From: Vreelandella nanhaiensis
GTDB taxonomy: Bacteria; Pseudomonadota; Gammaproteobacteria; Pseudomonadales; Halomonadaceae
Direction of reading: 5' to 3'
DNA length: 64,000 nt
Assembly (NCBI RefSeq): GCF_003990185.1
Contig: NZ_RZHF01000016.1
Location: 1-64,000, forward strand
Shown one piece after another: positions 22,894 through 30,554 of this stretch. Position 1 is the stretch's first letter, and every line of letters starts with the position of its first letter. Position numbers and translations under genes: made by a program. The notes beneath the pieces are model-generated. The model was not told the DNA's origin, searched no databases, and saw only the letters and a program-made list of their open reading frames with translations.

Positions 22894-22918
22894 TTTTGTG
22901 CAGCACTCGCGCACAAAA
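22894..22918 (+). promoter_or_regulatory. hairpin in the queC 5' region
   Basis: The inverted repeat ttttgtgc/gcacaaaa has a 9-base loop and ends 26 bases before the queC start, followed by an A-rich stretch. It might regulate queC translation or transcription. I could not fit it to the preQ1-I consensus (no CUA-containing loop), so it is listed only as an unassigned structure. Confidence 0.35.
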
Positions 22919-22944
22919 AATTCTCCGATTAAAGAGTATCGAGC

Positions 22945-23655
22945 ATGTCTAACACTTCTTCTACCCTTCCCGTATCACCGACGACGGTTGTCATCTACTC
23001 AGGCGGTATGGATTCTTACACAGTGCTTCACCGTGCCATTCGTGAAGGCTTAAATGTACATGCCCTGTCCTTCAATTACGGTCAGCGCCATGCTCGCGAA
23101 CTAGATGTCGCCACGCAGGTTTGCAAGCAACTAGCGATACCTCATCAGGTCGTCGATATCCGTGCCATTCACGGCTTGATTGATAACTCAGCGCTCACCG
23201 ACCCTGAAAAAGTCATGCCTAGCGACGACTACGCAGATGACAATTTGCGTTCAACCGTTGTGCCCAATCGCAATATGATTCTGCTATCGCTGGCAATCGC
23301 CAAGGCCGTCAATATCGGTGCAGGCCGGGTAGATTATGGCGCCCACGGCGGTGACCATGTGCTTTATCCTGACTGCCGGCCTGAGTTTGTCGAGGCCATG
23401 AACCAGGTCGCAGGCATCGCCAATTTCGAGCCCGTAACGCTGCACGCGCCCTATCTGAAAGCCACCAAGGCGGAAATTCTGCGCGATGGCCTGTCAATGG
23501 GGCTTGATTACAGACACACCTGGACCTGCTATGAAGGGCGCGAGCTTGCCTGTGGCACGTGCAGCAGTTGCCGCGAGCGCCTGGATGCCTTTGCCGCCAA
23601 CAATACCAGCGACCCGCTCGCCTATGCTTCTCACACCGGCCAGGCAGATTACTGA
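22945..23655 (+). CDS. queC: 7-cyano-7-deazaguanine synthase QueC
   Basis: This 236-aa cytoplasmic enzyme converts 7-carboxy-7-deazaguanine to preQ0 using ATP and ammonia, in queuosine synthesis for tRNA. It carries the PP-loop SGGMDS (residues 19-24) and the zinc-binding cysteine cluster [14 protein letters not shown] near the C terminus, plus an earlier Cys (WTCYEGR). The length matches the family. It is the first gene of a tightly overlapped queC-queE-queD-ykgJ operon: its stop shares one base with the queE start. Confidence 0.95.
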   Translation: MSNTSSTLPVSPTTVVIYSGGMDSYTVLHRAIREGLNVHALSFNYGQRHARELDVATQVCKQLAIPHQVVDIRAIHGLIDNSALTDPEKVMPSDDYADDNLRSTVVPNRNMILLSLAIAKAVNIGAGRVDYGAHGGDHVLYPDCRPEFVEAMNQVAGIANFEPVTLHAPYLKATKAEILRDGLSMGLDYRHTWTCYEGRELACGTCSSCRERLDAFAANNTSDPLAYASHTGQADY

Positions 23656-24299
23656 TGTATCATGTTAAAGAAGCGTTTTACACACTACAGGGCGAAGGTG
23701 CCCAAGCCGGACGCGCCAGTGTTTTTTGCCGCTTCAGCGGCTGCAACCTGTGGTCGGGGCGTGAAGCAGATCGTGCCCAGGCAAAATGTACCTTCTGTGA
23801 TACGGATTTTATCGGCACCGACGGGATTAACGGCGGCCGCTTCACTAGTGCCGCTGAACTCGCCGCTCACATTCATGCGCTTTGGCCGCAAGGCGCTGAA
23901 AAAGCCGTACCTTATGTTGTCTTTACTGGCGGAGAGCCGCTGCTGCAGCTGGATAGCCATTTGATTGCCACGTTGCATGATCTTGGGTATGAAGTGGCAG
24001 TTGAGACCAACGGCACCCTGCTCCCCCCTCCGGGCATTGATTGGCTATGCGTCAGCCCCAAGGGTCGCAACCCTCTGGCGATAACCCGCGGTAATGAGTT
24101 AAAGCTTGTATACCCGCAGGTAGATGCGCCTCCTGAGCAGTTTGCTGACCTTGCGTTTGACCACTTCTTTTTACAGCCCATGGATGTGAGCCCGCTGGCG
24201 CTGCAAACCGATACCATTGTCCAGGCAACTGACTACTGCATGGCCAATCCGCAATGGCGCCTTTCACTTCAAATGCATAAAATTGCAGGGTTTAACTAA
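23655..24299 (+). CDS. queE: 7-carboxy-7-deazaguanine synthase QueE
   Basis: A radical-SAM enzyme of 214 aa that rearranges 6-carboxytetrahydropterin to 7-carboxy-7-deazaguanine. The start is the ATG overlapping the queC stop (tgatg), giving [15 protein letters not shown]. The iron-sulfur cysteines form the QueE-type CX14CX2C (C30, C45, C48), unlike the usual CX3CX2C. The motifs VFTGGEPLLQ and VAVETNGT are also typical. The open frame extends upstream inside queC, but that start would not give the family N terminus. It ends with a one-base overlap with the next gene. Confidence 0.95.
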   Translation: MYHVKEAFYTLQGEGAQAGRASVFCRFSGCNLWSGREADRAQAKCTFCDTDFIGTDGINGGRFTSAAELAAHIHALWPQGAEKAVPYVVFTGGEPLLQLDSHLIATLHDLGYEVAVETNGTLLPPPGIDWLCVSPKGRNPLAITRGNELKLVYPQVDAPPEQFADLAFDHFFLQPMDVSPLALQTDTIVQATDYCMANPQWRLSLQMHKIAGFN

Positions 24300-25132
24300 T
24301 GGCTTTATTTGTGAATCAGTTAACCCATATCGACGTTTCTTTATGGTGTGTAGAACGCGGCCTGGTTGGCTGTAGCTGGCAGGTCGACGCGCATTTAGAA
24401 GGCGAACTGGGTGAAGACGGCATGTTATTCGATTTTGGCGAAGTCAAGCCATGGATCAAACGCACCCTGGATAGTGGCCTTGATCATACGCTTTTGGTAC
24501 CCACTCAAGCGCCAAACATCAGTGTTACTGAATGCGCCGAGGGTGTGTGCGTTCGTACAACGTCGCCTTATCCCATGGAAGTGCGTGGTCCAGCCGAAGC
24601 ATTCAGCCTGCTCCCTTGGAGGACCATCACGCTTGAACAAGTAGCTGAGTACTTAAGCGCCGAGTTGACTGACCAGCGGCCTGCCAATGTCGACCGCGTG
24701 ACGCTCACCTTGAGCGATGAAGTCATCGAGGGCGCGGCCTATGGTTATACTCACGGCTTGAAACGCCACCTGGGCAACTGTCAGCGTATTGCCCATGGGC
24801 ACCGCTCGCGTTTAGCGATATGGCAGTCTGGCGAACGTCAACCGGCGCTGGAAAAACACTGGGCAAGCTGGCTGGATAATCGCTACCTACTTGAGCAGGC
24901 AGATATTGCCGCTCAGGGTAACGAAGTGCTTACCTGTCGCTACCAAGCTGCTCAAGGCAACTTCACGATCACCTTACCGACCAGCCGTTGCGCCGTATTA
25001 CCAGGCCCCACCACAGTTGAAAATATCGCTCTATGGCTGGCTCGCGGCATCGCCAATGAAAGCGGCCAGGTAACCCGCGTACAGGCATTTGAAGGTATCA
25101 ACAAGGGAGCATTTGCAGAATTTGCACCATGA
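24299..25132 (+). CDS. queD: tandem-domain 6-carboxytetrahydropterin synthase (QueD-like)
   Basis: A 277-aa T-fold protein, more than twice the usual QueD length (about 120 aa). The first half holds the strand-loop VDAHLEGELGEDGMLFDF (29-46) and the LDH triad part (61-63) but lacks the His-X-His zinc site. The second half holds candidate zinc ligands H152, H166 and H168, the catalytic-type C161 (NCQRIAHGH), and the late motif PTTVENIALWL (237-247) followed by AFEG, but lacks the LDH part. The active site therefore seems assembled across two repeats. Position after queC-queE supports the QueD role (7,8-dihydroneopterin triphosphate to 6-carboxytetrahydropterin). It overlaps queE by one base and ykgJ by four. 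Confidence 0.82.
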   Translation: MALFVNQLTHIDVSLWCVERGLVGCSWQVDAHLEGELGEDGMLFDFGEVKPWIKRTLDSGLDHTLLVPTQAPNISVTECAEGVCVRTTSPYPMEVRGPAEAFSLLPWRTITLEQVAEYLSAELTDQRPANVDRVTLTLSDEVIEGAAYGYTHGLKRHLGNCQRIAHGHRSRLAIWQSGERQPALEKHWASWLDNRYLLEQADIAAQGNEVLTCRYQAAQGNFTITLPTSRCAVLPGPTTVENIALWLARGIANESGQVTRVQAFEGINKGAFAEFAP

Positions 25133-25413
25133 ATGAGCCCACGATCATCATCAAGCAAGCGGAAGGCTGCCGGGCGGGTTGCGGGGCCTGCTGTATAGCG
25201 CCATCCATCAGTTCCGCGATACCCGGCATGCCGAACGGCAAGCCTGCCGGGGTTCGCTGTATTCAGCTGGATGAGCACAATCTGTGCAGGCTTTTTGGTG
25301 ATTCAAGACGGCCTGCGGTTTGCGGTAATTTTCACTTTGATATCAGCGTTTGTGGCGAGCACCGCGATCAGGCGCTCGCCACGCTAAGCTATCTTGAAGC
25401 GGAAACAGGCTAG
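25129..25413 (+). CDS. YkgJ family cysteine-cluster protein
   Basis: A 94-aa cytoplasmic protein with the CxxxCGACC-type cluster (CRAGCGACC about residues 14-22), then C44, C53, C65 and C75, matching the UPF0153/YkgJ family of presumed metal-binding proteins. The function of the family is unsettled. The ATGA overlap with the preceding queD means translational coupling. Whether it acts in the queuosine pathway, for instance in metal or cluster supply, is not shown by sequence. Confidence 0.85.
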   Translation: MNEPTIIIKQAEGCRAGCGACCIAPSISSAIPGMPNGKPAGVRCIQLDEHNLCRLFGDSRRPAVCGNFHFDISVCGEHRDQALATLSYLEAETG

Positions 25414-25426
25414 AGTTGCTATAACA

Positions 25427-28400
25427 CTAGCCATCCACTCCAACCGGCTGGGCCAGGCGACGGTCCAGCAGACTCACCCAACGCACCAATACCGGCGCAT
25501 CGCTATGGCTGACGTCACCCAACAAATGCCGAAACGCATCCTTTGCCTGAAGGTCGCCCGGCTCAATATGGGTAAGCCAAAGCTCCAACGCCGCCAGTTC
25601 ATGATGACGATTACCCTGCTCGCGCGTCTGGTCAATCGCCATCTTCGCAAGCGCCCTAACCTCACTGGCCGGATGACCAAGCTGGTGGCGGACCTTGGCC
25701 AGTAGCGTGGCAAGCTCAGGCAAGAAGAGCGTGGTCCTTTCTTGGGCAATAATCAGGTACTGATCAAGATAATCTTCCGCTGCCTCAAGTTCCCCAAGCG
25801 CCATGCAGGCATCGACATACCACAGTGAAGGCCGCTGATAGCGATCACATCCTTTTAATTCAGCCATTTGTTCCAGGCTTTCGCGTATCTGGACAAGCCC
25901 ATTGGGGTCTCCTGCCAAGGCGCGCTGCCAGCCTATTACCCCTTGGGCAGATACCTGCCATAGTTGCAGATCAGGGGTGCCACTGATGGCGATTGCCCGC
26001 TCAGCCTGCCGAGCCGCCAGATGAATATGACCCAACTGGCGATAAAGCGCCGCTGCAAACATAAACGCCATTGCCAAGGTACCGGGATGGCCAATTTTTT
26101 CAGCAAGGCGTAGCGCTGCCGATACCTGGCGCTCTGCGCGCTGGTAGTCGCCACGCAAACAGAGCGCCCACCCTTGAAAGCAGGCGGCTGTGACCTGGGG
26201 ATGATCCGAAAATGGCAGCCACTCAATCATCATCTGCGCGTTTAGCGGATCAATTTCATCCAGGTGATCGTGGGCCTGCTGGATACGTCCTGCCCAGTAT
26301 TCGCACTGGGCGCGGGCATAGTCAGCCAGTCGCCGATAGCGAGGGTCTTCCAGGCGCTCGGCAATATCGGCAAGGGTCGAGGCCAGCGCAAAGGCATCGG
26401 CATGGGCATAGCGCTGGCTACGCCCTACCCATAGCCCCCACTTGACCAGAAACACCTGTTCCAGCTCTTCCGGGTCGTCCAGGTTATCGCTACCCGACTC
26501 ACGTAACAGCTCCCGAGCACGAACAAAACTTTCATGGGCGGTGGGCGAACCATGCCCTTCAAGGGCAAAGGCGGCCTGCCCGCGTACCGTCAGCAGGCTG
26601 ACTTCGCGCTCTATTTCATGTTCAACATGGCGCAAGCTGGCAAGCCCGGCATCCGCCATGCGTAGCGCGGTACGATTGGCGCTCACCTTAAGCGCCTCAC
26701 GTGCAGACAGCTCGAAATAACGCGCCCCTCGGGCATAATGGCCACTTCTGCGCAGGTGCATGGCAAAGTCGCCAGGGTGGCGGCTGATCCACACCGGGAA
26801 ACGCTCTTCGATCAGTGTTACCACCTGCTGGTGCAACTTGACGCGGACATCCCGTGGACAGGAGAGGTAGGCCGCTTCCTGAAGAAGCTGATGGATAAAC
26901 TGATATTCCTGCTCGCCAGCCTCTTTACTGACGGGCTCAATAATCTCAAGCTGACGCATATGCTCGATAGCCTGCGCAAGCCTGACAGGTTCCCAACCGC
27001 TGCATTCGAGCAGAAAATCCAGTCGAAAGCGCTTGCCCAGCACGGCCGCCACATGGGCAATTACTCGGTCAGCTTCCAACTGATCGATACGGCTGGCCAA
27101 CAAGCCGAGCAACCCTTTGGGCAGCTCATTGAACTGGACGCTACGCCCTTCACGGCGGTCCATATCCAGACGCCGGCAGATCTCCTGCATATATAGAGGC
27201 ACACCATCGCAACGCTCGATAATCTGATTGCGCAGCCTGGGACTCAAATGGATACGATAGCGGCGCGACAGCTGGGAAAGCAGGCGTGATGACTGCTGGA
27301 CGTCCAGCCTGTCCAGATTTATTTGCTGATCCCAATGGAGCTTTACGGGCAGCGGTTCACGGCCGTGGTGGCTAGCAATCAGCATGAAGGCGGTATTAAT
27401 GGGCAAGCGCGCCTGAAGCCCGGACAGCACCTTGAAGGAGGGCTCATCAATCCACTGTAAATCGTCAATCATCAGCGCCAGCGTGCGCTCTTTGGTTTGA
27501 TGATCAATTAACCGATGCAGCAGTTGAACAACTAGCTCAACGGCTTCACCGTTCTGCGCAAGCTGGGTGATTTCCTGAACATCGCGAACGCCGAGCGCTT
27601 CTTCCAGCAAATGCTGGCGCCCCTGCTCCAGCGGTTTTTGTTCAAGCGTTGCCTGAAGGATATGTAGACTCTCAAGCGTGGGCGGGGCATCGAGATACCA
27701 GGCCACCAAATTGCGCGCAATACCATAAGGCTCAAGCACGGATAAGCGCGTGGTCGGCTGCCAGCAAATGACGGCATCACGGCTTAGCTCAAGCTGACGA
27801 AACCCGACCATTAGCGCCGACTTGCCCATTCCCGACGCGCCCCGTACCAGCACGCTCTGACGAAGCCCGATACCTGCGCGGGCCAACGCATCACGTAATG
27901 TACGCAGTGAGGTTTCGCGGCCCACCAGACTGGGTGGCAACGCATCTCGGCCACCTTCATTATGGCCCAGCACCAGGGCGCGCAGGCGCACGCGCCCATC
28001 ACTTGCCACCAACCGGGACACCAGGCGCGGCTGCAGGTCGAGCGCAGGCGGCATGTGCTGGCTGGCCTCTTGGGAAATTACCAGCTCGCTGCCTTCTGCC
28101 GCACTCATCAGCTCAAGCGCTACTTGGGTGACCTGGCCAAGCGGATCTGCCAATTGGCGCTCTGCCAGATATACCACCCGACCACTGTTCAGGCCGGCCG
28201 CCAGTTCAAAAATGGGAGGCTCGCCCTCACCTTCCCAGTGGCGCGTCGACTCCTGGGGTAGCGCCTGCTGGCAGTGCTCGTAAAGGGCAACAAGCTCTGC
28301 CAGCTGGTGAGCAGGCCCGTGGGTACCAAAGCAGGCAAGACCCAGGCCGCCCGTGGCACCTGGTAGCCAAAATCCGCCCAGGTGATGACACTGCTGCTCC

Positions 28401-29326
28401 AACCACCGCAACAGTTCAAGCTGCAGCGACAAGCAGTGGCGTGTGGCGGCCCGCTCCTGCCAGTCGCCCTTGAGGCGTAGTCGAATCGCCATGACAGACA
28501 GCTGGCGAAGCTCAATCTCTTCATCGCGCAGTGGCTTGCTGTCGGCGGCCAGTACACGTGAAAAAGCCCCTTGGGGGCTCATCGCCCGCGGGTCGTGGGA
28601 ACCATCGGACCAGTAGCTGGCCAGTTGTAAAAAGCTGGGCTCAGGCTGCTGCCCTGAAAGCGCCAGTAACTGCAAATAACCGTTGTACTGCTCGTGTGCT
28701 GCCGCTATCTGATTTTGCTCGGCAAGCTGGCGCACCAGCCGCTCGTGAAAAGGCGCGTAGCCTGAGAAACGGCTTACCAGTCCCTCCAGCATCGCATCAG
28801 ACACATCATCGTGAGTTTCCAATACCTGTTCGGCAAAGCGGATCACGCGCTGGCGCCATTCGTTACGCACCTGTACCAGCCAGCGCTGAAACTCGCTGCA
28901 GCTAGCCAACTGAAGCTCCTCAACCAGATCCCCTTGATAGCAGGCTAATACCGCCTCAAGGGTGGTGAGATCCCTTGGTCCTTCGAGCAGTTGCTGCAAC
29001 TCGTGCAAATCGACCTGCCAGGTAGGCGGAAGCTGAAAGGCGATCGTCTGGCGCGAAACATTCAGTACCTGATCGGCACTGACACCCAGGGAGTGACGTA
29101 AGCAGTGCAATGCATGGCGCAAGTTGGTTCTGCCTGATGAAAGACCCTGATCGGGCCACAGCAGCTCGGCCAATGCCGCACGATTAACCGGCTGGCGATG
29201 AAGTAGCAGGTACACCAGCAGCGCTTTGACCTTGTCATAGCTAAAGTGGGTCAGCACATCATCGCCCTGAGAGAGGGAAAAATGGCCAAAGAGGATTAGC
29301 TGATCAGACTCACGAGCATCACGCAT
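25427..29326 (-). CDS. large SARP/BTAD - degenerate cyclase - AAA ATPase - TPR signalling protein
   Basis: A 1299-aa multidomain regulator. Domains in order: OmpR-like winged helix (residues about 10-100, ALAELLWPDQ.......NLRHALHCLR), BTAD-type helical repeat (about 105-230), a class III nucleotidyl-cyclase-like domain (about 272-425) lacking the metal-binding Asp motif, an STAND/AAA ATPase (about 467-760) with Walker A GASGMGKS (496-503) and Walker B LALMIDD (617-623), and a long TPR-like helical C terminus (about 850-1290). This architecture belongs to the AfsR/adenylate-cyclase-like ATPase group. The ligand and target genes are unknown. The SD (aggatatgtatc) is acceptable. The gene ends 13 bases from the convergent ykgJ stop and starts about 30 bases after miaE, with which it may be co-transcribed. 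Confidence 0.85.
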   Translation of the reverse strand: MRDARESDQLILFGHFSLSQGDDVLTHFSYDKVKALLVYLLLHRQPVNRAALAELLWPDQGLSSGRTNLRHALHCLRHSLGVSADQVLNVSRQTIAFQLPPTWQVDLHELQQLLEGPRDLTTLEAVLACYQGDLVEELQLASCSEFQRWLVQVRNEWRQRVIRFAEQVLETHDDVSDAMLEGLVSRFSGYAPFHERLVRQLAEQNQIAAAHEQYNGYLQLLALSGQQPEPSFLQLASYWSDGSHDPRAMSPQGAFSRVLAADSKPLRDEEIELRQLSVMAIRLRLKGDWQERAATRHCLSLQLELLRWLEQQCHHLGGFWLPGATGGLGLACFGTHGPAHQLAELVALYEHCQQALPQESTRHWEGEGEPPIFELAAGLNSGRVVYLAERQLADPLGQVTQVALELMSAAEGSELVISQEASQHMPPALDLQPRLVSRLVASDGRVRLRALVLGHNEGGRDALPPSLVGRETSLRTLRDALARAGIGLRQSVLVRGASGMGKSALMVGFRQLELSRDAVICWQPTTRLSVLEPYGIARNLVAWYLDAPPTLESLHILQATLEQKPLEQGRQHLLEEALGVRDVQEITQLAQNGEAVELVVQLLHRLIDHQTKERTLALMIDDLQWIDEPSFKVLSGLQARLPINTAFMLIASHHGREPLPVKLHWDQQINLDRLDVQQSSRLLSQLSRRYRIHLSPRLRNQIIERCDGVPLYMQEICRRLDMDRREGRSVQFNELPKGLLGLLASRIDQLEADRVIAHVAAVLGKRFRLDFLLECSGWEPVRLAQAIEHMRQLEIIEPVSKEAGEQEYQFIHQLLQEAAYLSCPRDVRVKLHQQVVTLIEERFPVWISRHPGDFAMHLRRSGHYARGARYFELSAREALKVSANRTALRMADAGLASLRHVEHEIEREVSLLTVRGQAAFALEGHGSPTAHESFVRARELLRESGSDNLDDPEELEQVFLVKWGLWVGRSQRYAHADAFALASTLADIAERLEDPRYRRLADYARAQCEYWAGRIQQAHDHLDEIDPLNAQMMIEWLPFSDHPQVTAACFQGWALCLRGDYQRAERQVSAALRLAEKIGHPGTLAMAFMFAAALYRQLGHIHLAARQAERAIAISGTPDLQLWQVSAQGVIGWQRALAGDPNGLVQIRESLEQMAELKGCDRYQRPSLWYVDACMALGELEAAEDYLDQYLIIAQERTTLFLPELATLLAKVRHQLGHPASEVRALAKMAIDQTREQGNRHHELAALELWLTHIEPGDLQAKDAFRHLLGDVSHSDAPVLVRWVSLLDRRLAQPVGVDG

Positions 29327-29356
29327 GATACATATCCTGCCTAGGCTAGCGGCATA

Positions 29357-30013
29357 TTAAGCAGGCACACCGCTATGGAAACGAAAAGCCGTATCGGGTG
29401 AGGTTATCAGCTCTGCTTCACGGGCCACAAAAAAAGCGATTCTTTCATCGATTGAATCCTTGGTTTGCTGACGCGCAAGCAGTAGATAGTCTTCAAAATG
29501 ACGCCCTTCAGACTTCACTAACGTGCGATAAAACTTGGCAAGTTCCTCATCCAGATAAGGAATCAATCGCGCAAAGCGCTCACAGCTGCGCGCTTCAATC
29601 AAGCCACCAATGATAAGTACGTCAATCAAGCGCTCAGGATCATTGCTACGCAAATGACGCCGCAAACCCTCGGCATAGCGCGAAGCTGTCAAATGGCGAT
29701 AGGCAACGCCCCGTTTTTCCATCAGTCCGACAACCTGCTCAAAGTGGAGCAGTTCTTCGCGCGCAAGTTGTGACATCTTGCTAAGCAAAAGCGGCTGATC
29801 TACATAACGATAAAGCAGGCTCATGGCCGTTGATGCGGCCTTCTTTTCACACTGCGCATGGTCAATCAACAGAATTTCAGGATTATCCATTGCCCAACGA
29901 AGCCAATTTTCTGGCGTTTCGCAGGCCAGAAACGCGTTTAAACTCTCTGGCAGTAGGTCATCAGCCTTAAGCCCATGACCCGCCATTTTCAGTTCAGCTA
30001 ATGGTATAGACAT
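29357..30013 (-). CDS. miaE: tRNA-(ms2io6A37) hydroxylase MiaE
   Basis: A non-haem di-iron monooxygenase of 218 aa that hydroxylates the isopentenyl group of ms2i6A37 in tRNAs reading U-starting codons. The carboxylate/His ligands of the ferritin-like bundle appear as DHAQCEKKAA, REELLHFEQV and EARSCERF...EGRHFEDYL. The ATG at 30013 is preferred to the ATG at 30055 because of the SD ggaag and the family-like start MSIPLAELK. It is adjacent to, and upstream of, the large regulator on the same strand. Confidence 0.9.
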   Translation of the reverse strand: MSIPLAELKMAGHGLKADDLLPESLNAFLACETPENWLRWAMDNPEILLIDHAQCEKKAASTAMSLLYRYVDQPLLLSKMSQLAREELLHFEQVVGLMEKRGVAYRHLTASRYAEGLRRHLRSNDPERLIDVLIIGGLIEARSCERFARLIPYLDEELAKFYRTLVKSEGRHFEDYLLLARQQTKDSIDERIAFFVAREAELITSPDTAFRFHSGVPA

Positions 30014-30554
30014 AACATTCTTCCGAGCGCTTATCCCACTATTGTACATATCCAAGCGCCACTGGCGCTCTACCTATCCTTCCAGGCATACCGATCAACC
30101 AGGACGTGTGATCCAACGGCTACAACTCATGTTGCCTCTGTTTACATAGTGCAGCGCTAATAGGGGAAAATAAACCGAGCTTGTAATTAAGCCCACGTAT
30201 TTTTCTAAAGTGGACGTTATAAACCTCAGCCTATAGTAACGCGATGTAACATTTATCACACCTATAGTCCTGCAGGTACAGGCTGCTTACTGTCAGAAGT
30301 GTTTAAAACAGTCCTTATTAAATCACTAATAAAATCAGTGAAAAGCCGTCCTCTTCACTGCGTCTTTTTCCCCCTCAGCATAAAGTACAAGCTTGGGCTT
30401 ACGCCTTCTTCTTAACATTGTCGACAGTTTCCCGTAGAATCCGTGCCATCCAACCAGACGCTGTTTGTCAAGCGTATGTCACGTGGCCGAGCGCACGCTC
30501 CAACACCGTGAAAATGTGTGTTCGCCACCATAAAGCAGATGAGAGGGCCCCAAC
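30014..30554. other. 540-base intergenic region between miaE and acnB
   Basis: Divergent promoters for miaE and acnB must lie here. The stretch 30160-30340 is AT-rich, with -10-like elements (tatagt at 30231-30236 and 30264-30269), but no convincing -35/-10 pair. I see no RNA gene, no repeat and no ORF with an SD. It is long for this compact region and may hold regulatory sites for acnB. Confidence 0.5.

Noticed and set aside
22860-22944. preQ1-I riboswitch before queC
   Set aside because: The hairpin loop lacks the conserved CUA pattern and the tail does not fit well; kept only as an unassigned structure.
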